A DNA stretch of 64,000 bases from the NCBI RefSeq assembly GCF_022655595.1, contig NZ_CP093379.1:2104501-2168500 (forward strand). The letters are read 5' to 3'. The DNA is from Ignatzschineria rhizosphaerae (lineage in GTDB: Bacteria; Pseudomonadota; Gammaproteobacteria; Cardiobacteriales; Wohlfahrtiimonadaceae). This document shows positions 52,258 through 60,803 of the stretch, piece by piece. A model generated the notes under the pieces. It saw only the letters and a list, made by a program, of their open reading frames with translations. It made no database searches and was not told the DNA's origin. Within the stretch, counting starts at the first letter, position 1. Each line of letters opens with the position of its first letter. The position numbers and the translations under genes were made by a program.

Positions 52258-53289
52258 ATGTCGCAAAAGCATATTGGAATTTTAACGGCCGGTGGTGATT
52301 GCCAAGGCTTAAATGCAGCACTTCGTGGCGTTACGCTCTCTGCTTTACGAGAAGGCTGGAAAGTAACAGGTATCCATGATGGCTTTGTGGGACTTGCCGA
52401 GAAATCTCATAGTGAATTAACCTTTGATAATGTCTATGGCATTGCCGGCATTGGGGGCACAATCCTTGGAACCGGTCGTGGGGGCGGTCGTGCTAAAAAT
52501 ACAGAAGAAGCCGTAGAAGCTTGTGTTATTGCTTTTCATGAGTTAGAACTTGATGCACTTATCTGCTTAGGGGGAGATGGCACACAACGCTTTGCCTCTT
52601 ACCTACATGAAAAAGGCATTCCTGTTGTGACATTACCAAAGACCATTGATAACGATATTGCTCATACTGATGTCACTTTTGGTTATGATACGGCGGTGCA
52701 TGTTTCTGTCATGTCTTTAGATAGATTAAGAACTACCGCCGATTCTCATCACCGCTTAATGATTTTAGAAGTGATGGGGCGAGATGCCGGATGGCTTGCG
52801 GCAGGAGCTGCGTTAGCCGGATCTGCTGATATCTGCTTAATTCCAGAGATCCCCTACTCTCTTGAAGCGATTGTCACCTATATTCGCGATAATATTCGCA
52901 ATAGAAGATCTGCGCTGTTAGTGGTTGCAGAAGGCGCTATCTCACAAGAAAATCATAAGCTTGGATTAACCCCCAAAAAACATGCCGAAGCAATTAAGCT
53001 TGTTGACAGTATTCCTGAATTAACAGGAATGCAATCACGCTTAACAACATTAGGATATGTCAGCCGAGGCGGCGCACCTACGGCAACCGATAGAATCTTT
53101 GCAACACAATGTGGGACAAAAGCTATCGAGTTTATTAAGGAAGGCCGTTTTGGGGTCATGGTTGCTGAACAAGGACGTGTATTAGTTCCTGTTCCGCTAG
53201 AAGAAGTTGCCGGAAAACCGCGCCTTCTTCCGGTCGATCATCCACTGATTCAAACGATGAAAGCAACCAATATCTGTATGGGTGTTTAA
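52258..53289 (+). CDS. 6-phosphofructokinase
   Basis: The 343-residue enzyme phosphorylates fructose-6-phosphate in glycolysis. Motifs are ILTAGGDCQGLNA, IAGIGGTILGTGRGG (a G-loop variant), GGDGTQRFAS at about residue 103, PKTIDNDI at about 126 and MGRDAGWLA. Position 104 is Gly, as in ATP-dependent enzymes, while the lysine of PKTIDND is that of PPi or group III enzymes. The combination Gly/Lys is known in ATP-using group III PFKs, so the phosphoryl donor is not fixed by the sequence. AAGGAG precedes the start. Confidence 0.92.
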   Translation: MSQKHIGILTAGGDCQGLNAALRGVTLSALREGWKVTGIHDGFVGLAEKSHSELTFDNVYGIAGIGGTILGTGRGGGRAKNTEEAVEACVIAFHELELDALICLGGDGTQRFASYLHEKGIPVVTLPKTIDNDIAHTDVTFGYDTAVHVSVMSLDRLRTTADSHHRLMILEVMGRDAGWLAAGAALAGSADICLIPEIPYSLEAIVTYIRDNIRNRRSALLVVAEGAISQENHKLGLTPKKHAEAIKLVDSIPELTGMQSRLTTLGYVSRGGAPTATDRIFATQCGTKAIEFIKEGRFGVMVAEQGRVLVPVPLEEVAGKPRLLPVDHPLIQTMKATNICMGV

Positions 53290-53397
53290 AATTTATCACA
53301 AGCAGTATCCTGACAAAATTATGATATTCACAGGAAAACTGCTAACATCTATACGCTTTAAAAAAGAAATTTTCATTTATATAGATTAGAAGACATT

Positions 53398-53787
53398 ATG
53401 AAAAAAATTATTAATACCGATCATGCTCCTGCAGCTGTAGGACCTTATTCACAAGGTAATGCGTTTGGTAACCTTGTTTTCACATCAGGCCAGTTGCCTT
53501 TAAATCCGGAAACGATGAAGTTTCCTGAAGGTGGCATTAAAGAGCAAGCAGCCCAAGCGCTGTTAAATCTCAAAGCAATCTTAGAAGCTGGCGATGCTGA
53601 TTTTTCAACAGTTCTCAAAGTCACTTGCTATCTTGATGATATCAATGATTTTGCAGATTTTAATGAAGTTTATACAGAATTTTTTGGTACAGAAAATGCA
53701 CCAGCTCGTTCCTGCTTTGAAGTGGGTGCATTACCAATGGGTGCGCTCGTAGAGATTGAAGCCATTGCATTTCGTAAAGATGCATAA
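53398..53787 (+). CDS. ridA: Reactive imine/enamine deaminase RidA
   Basis: RidA hydrolyses reactive enamine/imine products such as 2-aminoacrylate, and forms a cytoplasmic trimer. The 129-residue protein has the family blocks APAAVGPYSQGN, LVFTSGQLPL, KVTCYLDDINDF and ARSCFEVGALPMGALVEIEA, which include the catalytic arginine and the conserved glycines. It has its own terminator and lies 108 bases after pfk. Confidence 0.95.
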   Translation: MKKIINTDHAPAAVGPYSQGNAFGNLVFTSGQLPLNPETMKFPEGGIKEQAAQALLNLKAILEAGDADFSTVLKVTCYLDDINDFADFNEVYTEFFGTENAPARSCFEVGALPMGALVEIEAIAFRKDA

Positions 53788-53820
53788 GTTCGTATAAACA
53801 GCTCACTGCCTTAAGAATAA

Positions 53821-53855
53821 AAAGCCCTAGATCTATCAGATTTAGGGCTTTTTTC
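53821..53855 (+). terminator. Rho-independent terminator of ridA
   Basis: AAAGCCCTA-ATCT pairs with AGAT-TAGGGCTTT and runs into TTTTTT, about 35 bases after the ridA stop. Confidence 0.9.
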
Positions 53856-53874
53856 CGCGCTATTAATGCCGGTT

Positions 53875-54031
53875 TTAGAAACTCGGCTTAAAAGATACTA
53901 AACCAGATTGCCAGCGTACCAATTACAAAAAGCGCAAGAGTCATACTATCTAGTATCATGCAAACTCGTTTCATCAACAACGGTACTGTTATGCTTTTAA
54001 AATAGCGTTTTTGAAACCAAGATCGACTATA
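53875..54031 (+). repeat. Dispersed Correia-like element, copy F (diverged)
   Basis: A decayed copy reads ACTCGGCTTAAAAGATACT, then GATTGCCAGCGTACCAATTAC, and right end TTTTTGAAACCAAGATCGACTATA. It is the most diverged member and lies between the ridA terminator and the RND terminator, in a convergent gap of 328 bases that it explains. Confidence 0.7.
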
Positions 54032-54049
54032 AGATCAAGAGCCTATAAA

Positions 54050-54084
54050 AAAACCTCTATCTAATATTTAGATAGAGGTTTTAT
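54050..54084 (-). terminator. Rho-independent terminator of the RND operon
   Basis: A perfect 15-bp stem AAAACCTCTATCTAA / TTAGATAGAGGTTTT with a 3-nt loop has A/T flanks usable on both strands. It lies 32 bases after the stop of the RND pump gene. Confidence 0.9.
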
Positions 54085-54115
54085 TTCAATACTACTTTAG
54101 ATCGCTATAGATCCT

Positions 54116-57100
54116 TTATGCTTGAGTACTTGCATCTTCTAATGCTGGCTTGTCATTAGAGTCATCAGACTTATGGGCTTGTAATTTCTTTGCGTCTCTA
54201 TTTAAGAGAATAAAGAATACAGGCGTATAAACTAATACTAAGATTGTTCCTGCAAGCATCCCGCCCACAACAATTCGCCCTACAACGTTCTGAGCACCAG
54301 ATCCTGCACCTGAAGATAAAGCAAGTGGAAGAACCCCAATACCAAACGCAAGTGATGTCATTAAGATCGGACGTAGACGTTCATTGGCAGCTTGAATTGT
54401 TGCATCCATAATGGTCATACCAGTACGAACTAGATCTCTTGCGAACTCAACAATCAAAATCGCATTTTTCGAGGTCAATCCAATGGTTGTTAACATTCCG
54501 ACTTGGAAGTAAACGTCATTTTCAATCCCTAGCAATCTTGCTGTTACAATCGCTCCGACTAATCCCACAGGGATCGTTAGAAGTACAGAGATCGGAACTT
54601 TCCACGACTCATAAAGTGCCGCTAAGCTTAAGAAGATAATAAACACCGATATTAAAAGTAACGTTGTTTGAGAATCTCCCGCTTCACGCTCTTCATAGGA
54701 AGTATCTTTCCATGAAACATTGATTCCTTGCGGTAAGTGCTCAGAGACGATCGTTTCAATCTCCGCCATCACATCTCCCGTACTCTTACCTGGCATTGCC
54801 TCAATAGAAAGGGGGAATGCAGGGAAACCATTAAAACGGTTTAATTGCGGTGGACCATAACTCCAGCGCCCTTCTGCAAAAGCACTAAATGGTACCATCT
54901 CCCCTTTTGCGTTACGAACATACCATTTCTTAAAGTCTTCTGGCATCATACGCGAATCAGCATCTGCTTGAACCTGAACGTGTTTAATACGACCACGATC
55001 TATAAAGTCATTCACATACATCCCACCCCAAGCAATTGAGAGAGATTGGTTAATATCTCCCACAGAGACTTGTAGTGCTTGCGCTTTCTCACGGTCAATA
55101 TCAATATGGTACTGTCCTGAGTCAAACTGACCTCCTGGCATTAATGTTGCGATATTCATATTCTCAGAGCGTGCTGCATGCCCGATAAATGTCATCACTG
55201 AATTCATTAAAGCATCATGCCCTAAACCAAGTGTATCTTGTAATACAAAGCTTACCCCTGTTGCACTACCTAACTCAATAATTGCAGGTGGTTTAAAGAT
55301 ATACATATTCGCTTCAGGAACTTCAGCAAAGAATGCTTGAATACGGCTAATCACGGCATCAATACTTTGATGATCTGTTTTACGCTCATCCCATGGTTTA
55401 AGCTTAATGAAGAAGATTGACTGCTCTGAACCTTGTCCGGCAAAGCTAAATCCACCAACTGTCATTACCGCATCAACTGTATCTTTCTCTTCTTCCATAA
55501 GATACTTTGTGACCTTCTCCAATGGAATCTCTGTCTGTAAGAGTGATGTTCCATTAGGGTTAATAGCCATCCCGACTAAAATCCCCTGATCCTCATCAGG
55601 TAAGAAGCTTGTTGGTAATTTGGTAAATTGATAACCGATAAACCCAAGCCCACCAACTAATACCACAACGAATACTAAAGGATGTTTTAAGATTCGACGA
55701 ATCGTTACGCCATAAGCATTACTTAATTTATCAAATCCTAAGTTAAAGTATTTCACAATGACAAAAAGTACTTTTGTAATAGGTGAGAATAATTTACTTA
55801 AGAAGCGACCCACTGCAGTTGTTGGTTCAGATTCATCATCAGGACGACGTAAAATCGTTGCACAAAGTGCGGGCGTAAAGATAATCGCCACAAGAACCGA
55901 GAGCAACATCGCCGTAATAATCGTGATAGAGAACTGTCGATAAATAACCCCAGATGCTCCACCAAGGAACGCCATCGGTACAAATACCGCAGAGAGTACA
56001 ACCCCGATTCCAATCAAGGCACCGGTAATTTGCGTCATTGATTTACGCGTTGCTTCTAATGGTGATAAGCCCTCTTCTTCCATAATACGCTCAACGTTTT
56101 CAACAACAACAATCGCATCATCTACAAGAAGCCCAATTGCCAGAACTAAAGCAAAAAGCGTTAAGGTATTTAAGTTAAATCCAAAGAAGTTAAGGATTAA
56201 CATCGTTCCTGCAAGAACATAAGGAATCGCCAATAATGGAATAATTGTCGCTCTAATGTTCTTCAAGAAGAGGAACATCACAATAAATACTAAAATAATC
56301 GCGTCAATTAACGTCTGAACAACCCCATCTACAGATTGCTCAACAAATGGAGTTGTATCATACGGATAAGTATAATCCATTCCTGATGGGAAGTTATGTT
56401 TCTCTTTAGCCAAGAAATCTTTAACAATATTAGCAGTATCTAAAGCATTCGCCCCAGATGCTAAGTTAATCCCAACCCCTGATGCCTGCATCCCATTATA
56501 GTGAACGGTAAAGTTCTCATTTTCAGGAGACAGCTCGATACGCGCAACATCTGAAAGTAAAACCTCACTTCCATCTTCATTTACACGAAGCTGAATTGCT
56601 TTAAACTCTTCAGCACTTGTTAATAAAGATTGCGATGTCACCGTATAACGAATCAACTGATCTTGATTTGCCGGCAATGCCCCTAGGTTTCCAAGGGTTG
56701 CTTGCGAGTTTTGCTCTTGAATTGCTTTTACAATATCCAGCGTCGTCATATCATATTTATGCAACTTCATTGGGTCTACCCAAACATTCATCGCATAACT
56801 TGATCCAAAGAACTGGATATCTCCAACCCCTGGCAAACGGCTAATCTGGTCTTGCAAAGTCGAGGAGATATAATCTCCAATATCCCCAGAAGTCATCGTG
56901 CCATCTGGTGAGTAGAAACCCACAACCATCATGAACGAACCACTTGATTTCGCAATCGTTACCCCTTGCTGCTGTACAGCTTGTGGCAACTTACTTAATG
57001 ATTGCTGAATCTTGTTTTGCACTTGAACTTGAGCAATATCAGGATCCACTCCTTGCTCAAACGTGAGGTTAATTTGAAACACCCCAACACTTGAACTGAG

Positions 57101-57340
57101 TGCATCCATGTATCTAAAACCTTCAAGTCCTGAGATACTCTGCTCAATCACCTGAGTTACACTCTCTTCAACCGTTGCCGCACTAGCTCCAGGATAAACC
57201 CCTGAAATAGAAACTTGCGGTGGAGCGATCTCTGGATATTGCGCAACTGGCATGTTTTTGACTACAAGTAGTCCCATAAACATTGTTAGAATCGCCAGAA
57301 CCCATGCAAAGATCGGGCGATCAATAAAAAATCGTGCCAT
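54116..57340 (-). CDS. RND multidrug efflux pump, inner-membrane subunit (HAE1, AcrB/MexB type)
   Basis: The 1074-residue protein is a proton-driven RND exporter with two six-helix halves and large periplasmic loops. Visible markers are the N terminus ARFFIDRPIFAWVLAILTM, TM4 relay aspartates in LLVDDAIVVVENVERIM, TM10 lysine in GLTSKNAILIVEFA and the PPAIIELGSATG-type porter region. It is 93 bases downstream of the adaptor and behind a MarR gene. No outer-membrane factor gene follows, so it must share a TolC/OprM-type protein from elsewhere. Substrates are unknown. Confidence 0.95.
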   Translation of the reverse strand: MARFFIDRPIFAWVLAILTMFMGLLVVKNMPVAQYPEIAPPQVSISGVYPGASAATVEESVTQVIEQSISGLEGFRYMDALSSSVGVFQINLTFEQGVDPDIAQVQVQNKIQQSLSKLPQAVQQQGVTIAKSSGSFMMVVGFYSPDGTMTSGDIGDYISSTLQDQISRLPGVGDIQFFGSSYAMNVWVDPMKLHKYDMTTLDIVKAIQEQNSQATLGNLGALPANQDQLIRYTVTSQSLLTSAEEFKAIQLRVNEDGSEVLLSDVARIELSPENENFTVHYNGMQASGVGINLASGANALDTANIVKDFLAKEKHNFPSGMDYTYPYDTTPFVEQSVDGVVQTLIDAIILVFIVMFLFLKNIRATIIPLLAIPYVLAGTMLILNFFGFNLNTLTLFALVLAIGLLVDDAIVVVENVERIMEEEGLSPLEATRKSMTQITGALIGIGVVLSAVFVPMAFLGGASGVIYRQFSITIITAMLLSVLVAIIFTPALCATILRRPDDESEPTTAVGRFLSKLFSPITKVLFVIVKYFNLGFDKLSNAYGVTIRRILKHPLVFVVVLVGGLGFIGYQFTKLPTSFLPDEDQGILVGMAINPNGTSLLQTEIPLEKVTKYLMEEEKDTVDAVMTVGGFSFAGQGSEQSIFFIKLKPWDERKTDHQSIDAVISRIQAFFAEVPEANMYIFKPPAIIELGSATGVSFVLQDTLGLGHDALMNSVMTFIGHAARSENMNIATLMPGGQFDSGQYHIDIDREKAQALQVSVGDINQSLSIAWGGMYVNDFIDRGRIKHVQVQADADSRMMPEDFKKWYVRNAKGEMVPFSAFAEGRWSYGPPQLNRFNGFPAFPLSIEAMPGKSTGDVMAEIETIVSEHLPQGINVSWKDTSYEEREAGDSQTTLLLISVFIIFLSLAALYESWKVPISVLLTIPVGLVGAIVTARLLGIENDVYFQVGMLTTIGLTSKNAILIVEFARDLVRTGMTIMDATIQAANERLRPILMTSLAFGIGVLPLALSSGAGSGAQNVVGRIVVGGMLAGTILVLVYTPVFFILLNRDAKKLQAHKSDDSNDKPALEDASTQA

Positions 57341-57433
57341 ATATACAATTATTCCTTACTTACGGTATTTAAGTATTCGTAATTTCCTGTCTATTCTCTA
57401 TTAGCATTTATTGCGTAAAAGATGATTGAGTCA

Positions 57434-58642
57434 TTACAGTTGTGTAAATACATCATCGCTAATGACATCTACATGGACATCCTGCCCACCACTACGTTGA
57501 ATCGCTGATTGAACAGTTTGTAAGCCTTTTACCACAACACGTTCACCTTCTTGTAGGCCCCCTGCGATGACCCAGTTTTGACCATGCGCACGCGAGATTT
57601 CAACAGGGCGAAAGCTTGCCACATTTTTCTCATCAATCACAATGACCATACTGATGCCGCCAGGACCTTGTGTCACAGCCTTTTGTGGAATCACTAAAGC
57701 GCCTTCCTCAATCCCTTGTTCAACAACTGTTCTTAAGAACATACCAGGATAGAGTGAGCCATCATTTTCAAACTGTGCTTGTAAGAAGATCGATCCTGTT
57801 GTTGGGTTAACAGTTAAATCTGAAAACTTAATGTAACCCGCTTTATCATAAAGCGTGCCATCATCTAAATAGACACGAACTAAGTGCCCGCTTTCTGTCT
57901 CACCCGTTTGCGGATTCACAACTTGTTTCTCAGTATAAATACCTGCTTTAATTTTCTTTTGCACCTCTGCAAACTCAGCCGCCGAATAAGTAATATTGAC
58001 TTTCATCGGATCTAAAACTTGAATCACCGCCATCTCTTTAGCTTGACCTGGTGAAACAAGCGCCCCTTGCGTGAAGTTACTACGGCCAATTTGTCCTGTA
58101 ATAGGTGCTTCCATTTTGGTATATTCAAGACTAATTTTTGCAGTAGAAACTTGTGCTTCAGCGCCTAATACTTCTGCATTAGCTTGTAAAAGCGCCGCTT
58201 GTGCATCATCAATATCTTGCTGACTGACTGCTTTGGAATTCCCTAAAGCATTTAAACGATCTGCTTTTAATTTTGCCGCATTTTGGTTTGCTTGCGCTCT
58301 TGCAAGTCCCGCCTCTGCTTGAAGCAACGTTGCTTCAAATGTTGCAGGATCAATCTGATAGAGCTGATCCCCTTCTTTAACCATACTTCCTTCCGTGAAG
58401 TTTTGGGATAAAATAATGCCCCCAACTTGTGGTCTTACTTCTGCGATCACCGATGCTTCCGTTCGTCCTGGCAACTCCGCTTCTACCGTAATATTTTGAC
58501 GTTCAACAGGTTGAACCACGGCTTGTGGTGCTGTCATTCCCATTTGACTAGGCTCATCATTACCACAAGCGGCAATAACTAAACCTAAACTGACAACCCC
58601 TAAAGCGTTTCGTAAATGCTTAAAATAGTTAGTCTTTCTCAT
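57434..58642 (-). CDS. RND efflux periplasmic adaptor (AcrA/MexA-type lipoprotein)
   Basis: The 402-residue adaptor has a lipoprotein signal with lipobox ending VIAAC (Cys26), then the split lipoyl domain (RPQVGGIILSQNFTEGS and APITGQIGRSNFTQG), a hairpin rich in Ala/Gln (AGLARAQANQNAAKLKADRL), and a beta-barrel/membrane-proximal region. It links the RND pump to the outer-membrane channel. It lies 65 bases after the MarR gene, inside the same operon. Confidence 0.95.
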   Translation of the reverse strand: MRKTNYFKHLRNALGVVSLGLVIAACGNDEPSQMGMTAPQAVVQPVERQNITVEAELPGRTEASVIAEVRPQVGGIILSQNFTEGSMVKEGDQLYQIDPATFEATLLQAEAGLARAQANQNAAKLKADRLNALGNSKAVSQQDIDDAQAALLQANAEVLGAEAQVSTAKISLEYTKMEAPITGQIGRSNFTQGALVSPGQAKEMAVIQVLDPMKVNITYSAAEFAEVQKKIKAGIYTEKQVVNPQTGETESGHLVRVYLDDGTLYDKAGYIKFSDLTVNPTTGSIFLQAQFENDGSLYPGMFLRTVVEQGIEEGALVIPQKAVTQGPGGISMVIVIDEKNVASFRPVEISRAHGQNWVIAGGLQEGERVVVKGLQTVQSAIQRSGGQDVHVDVISDDVFTQL

Positions 58643-58707
58643 TTTTTATCTCATATACTCAAGTTAATTTTGAACTTCATATTTTATAACTTTTCCCAAA
58701 ATCACAA

Positions 58708-59199
58708 TTACTTCGTGGGATACTCTGTCTTTTTAGCAACTGTATTCAAGGCTTCATCAAGCTGACGAATAGAGGCTAATAAATTCTCCCCATCTTCGGT
58801 TCCCATAATTTTTGCAATATCATCTAACCAAGGGCCATAAATCTTTTCAGCCAACGATTGATGATAAGAAGCCCCTTCCTCCGTTACCTCATAGAGCGGA
58901 GATCGTTTGTTTTGAGGATTATCAATCGGCTGAATAAAACCATATTCTAAAAGCAGGCAAATTTGTCTTTGCACAGCTTGACGAGATGTCGAGCGTAACT
59001 CAGCTATTTGCGGTACTGACAATGCTTCTTGCTCTCGATTAATGATCGATAAAATTACCCAGCAAGAGTGTGTAATATCACTTTTTGCTTCAGATAATAG
59101 ATCCTCACTAATACGATGCAATTTCGACAAGAGCGAAAACATCTCTTGAAACATCGAAACAAATAGTGGTTTTTCAGTAATATCTTTTTTTTCAGCCAT
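58708..59199 (-). CDS. MarR-family regulator of the RND efflux operon
   Basis: The 163-residue protein has a MarR winged helix: the helix-turn-helix LSVPQIAELRSTSRQAVQRQI and the wing region IQPIDNPQNKRSPLYEVTEEG. It is the first gene of the efflux operon and the perfect palindrome at 59243-59261 sits over the promoter, so it very probably represses its own operon. The frame can be read further up to a TTG at 59226, but that lies at the predicted transcription start, so ATG at 59199 is taken as the start. Confidence 0.88.
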   Translation of the reverse strand: MAEKKDITEKPLFVSMFQEMFSLLSKLHRISEDLLSEAKSDITHSCWVILSIINREQEALSVPQIAELRSTSRQAVQRQICLLLEYGFIQPIDNPQNKRSPLYEVTEEGASYHQSLAEKIYGPWLDDIAKIMGTEDGENLLASIRQLDEALNTVAKKTEYPTK

Positions 59200-59232
59200 G
59201 ATCTTCTTTAGAAAAGAGTAAAACAATTGTAG

Positions 59233-59261
59233 ATAGTAAATCTTGACAACCTTGTTGTCAA
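59233..59261 (-). promoter_or_regulatory. Promoter of the marR-RND operon
   Basis: On the minus strand TTGACA (59261-59256) is followed after exactly 17 bases by TACTAT (59238-59233). That is a consensus -35 and a 5-of-6 -10. The start of transcription would be near 59226, 27 bases before the marR ATG. Confidence 0.7.
59243..59261. promoter_or_regulatory. MarR operator over the -35/spacer of the RND promoter
   Basis: TTGACAACcttGTTGTCAA is a perfect 8-bp inverted repeat with a 3-bp spacer, typical of a MarR dimer site. It covers the -35 hexamer and half the spacer of the promoter, so occupancy would block RNA polymerase. Confidence 0.7.
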
Positions 59262-59421
59262 CAAAATTGAAATGAGAATTGTTCTAAAAAACAACAACAA
59301 TCCTCAGCTCTTCTCTCAATATGAGCGCTCTGAGCAGACCTTAAAAAACGAAGTAGAAAAAATATTCTTCTCACAAAAAACAATTATTTAAATGCTTTCC
59401 TAAAATTTATCACATAAAAAA

Positions 59422-59449
59422 AGATTAAAGATAGCAATACCTTTAATCT
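59422..59449 (-). terminator. Rho-independent terminator of the ccm operon
   Basis: A 9-bp stem AGATTAAAG / CTTTAATCT with a 10-nt loop is followed on the minus strand by TTTTTTATG, about 37 bases past the ccmB stop. Confidence 0.75.
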
Positions 59450-59485
59450 CTTTATCACCTTGATCTAGTTAAATCACAACTCGCG

Positions 59486-60175
59486 TTAATCTAAACTCAT
59501 CTTAATCGCAAATGTTGTCACTAAAGGCGCCAAAATAATCGCCGCAAGATCACCACCAATTAAGATCATCATCAAACTCCCTAATGAATGGCCTTCTTGC
59601 AATCTAGAGATTAACTGAACACCAATCAATAGTACGGGGATATAGAGTGGTAGGGTAATAATACTCAAGAGTAACCCTGCCTGACGCAGCCCAACGATTA
59701 ATGCCACGCACATAGCACCAATTAGACTCAATAAAGGAGTTCCAATAAGCAAAATTAACGCTACAACCCAAGATTGCATCAAGGTAAACCCAAGCATTAC
59801 CGCTAAGACAGGCGAGAAAATCACTAATGGCAAACCTGTTAAGAGCCAATGGGAAATCATTTTACCCAAGATAATAAAATAAAGAGGCGCACCACTAATT
59901 GCCATCTGCTCTAAAGAACCATCTTCAAAATCATTCTTAAACACTCGATCTAATACTAATATTGTCGACAATAGTGCTGCAATCCAGAGTATTGCCGGTG
60001 CTGCTGCTAATAACAACTTCTGATTTTCTAAGCCTAAACCTAAAGGAAAGAGCGAGATAATAATTAAAAAGAAGACTAGCGGCATAAAAATTTCAGAACG
60101 ATTACGCATTCCGATCTTAAAATCCCGGATCATGACAGCTGATAGTAACTTAAGCATTGCGAGTAAATCCTTCAA
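59486..60175 (-). CDS. ccmB: Heme exporter subunit CcmB (cytochrome c maturation)
   Basis: CcmB is the membrane subunit of the CcmABCD complex that releases heme-loaded CcmE. The 229-residue protein has six hydrophobic helices and the family regions VMIRDFKIGMRNRSEIFMPL, FKNDFEDGSLEQM and the typical C-terminal LAPLVTTFAIKMSL. It overlaps ccmA by 26 bases and is the last gene of the operon, followed by a terminator. ccmC, ccmD and ccmE are not in the window and may lie beyond its right edge. Confidence 0.94.
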   Translation of the reverse strand: MKDLLAMLKLLSAVMIRDFKIGMRNRSEIFMPLVFFLIIISLFPLGLGLENQKLLLAAAPAILWIAALLSTILVLDRVFKNDFEDGSLEQMAISGAPLYFIILGKMISHWLLTGLPLVIFSPVLAVMLGFTLMQSWVVALILLIGTPLLSLIGAMCVALIVGLRQAGLLLSIITLPLYIPVLLIGVQLISRLQEGHSLGSLMMILIGGDLAAIILAPLVTTFAIKMSLD

Positions 60176-60800
60176 TCGTCAACTCTTTACTAAAAACAGT
60201 ACTACTTGGCATCTGATGGGAAGTAAAAATAATCGCCCCGCCCGCTTGGCAATGCTGAACCATTTCCCCTTCTAAAAGAGCGATAGAGTCAACATCTAAT
60301 GCCGTAAAAGGCTCATCTAATATCCAAATAGAGGCTCGCTTTTCTAACCACAACCTTGCTAGAACTACGCGGCGTTTTTGCCCTGCGGAAAAATATCTCA
60401 CAGGTCTCTCTTCAATCGGTAAGCTTAATAATCGAAACACCGCTTCAACCTCTTGACGTGAAACCTTCTCACCTCGTAAAGAGAGTAAGAATGAGAGATT
60501 CTCCCAAGCCGTCAAATCAAGATTCAAACTCAACTGGTGCCCAATATAAATGATCTCTTTTGTGTAGTAATGCAGCAACTCTTTACGCTCAATACCATTG
60601 AGCGCTATTGAACCTTGATATCTTTGGCTCGCTCCTGATATCGCTCGTAATGAAGTTGTCTTTCCTGCTCCATTTCTCCCCTTTAAATAGAGTGATTCCC
60701 CATTTTGCAAAGTAAAAGAAAAAGGCTCAAAAATCGGGCGATAGTTACGTGTTATCTGAAGCGAATCAATATTTAACGTAAAAGCTGCGTGCAAAGACAT
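60150..60800 (-). CDS. ccmA: Heme exporter ATP-binding protein CcmA
   Basis: CcmA is the ABC ATPase that drives release of holo-CcmE. The 216-residue protein has Walker A GRNGAGKTT, signature SAGQKRRVVLARLW and Walker B WILDEPFTALD, and lacks transmembrane helices. It follows ccmI by 3 bases and overlaps ccmB by 26 bases. Confidence 0.95.
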   Translation of the reverse strand: MSLHAAFTLNIDSLQITRNYRPIFEPFSFTLQNGESLYLKGRNGAGKTTSLRAISGASQRYQGSIALNGIERKELLHYYTKEIIYIGHQLSLNLDLTAWENLSFLLSLRGEKVSRQEVEAVFRLLSLPIEERPVRYFSAGQKRRVVLARLWLEKRASIWILDEPFTALDVDSIALLEGEMVQHCQAGGAIIFTSHQMPSSTVFSKELTIEGFTRNA

Positions 60801-60803
60801 TAC

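Noticed and set aside
59199-59226. TTG start at 59226 for the MarR gene
   Set aside because: The promoter at 59233-59261 places the transcription start near 59226, so there would be no leader for ribosome binding; ATG at 59199 is better.
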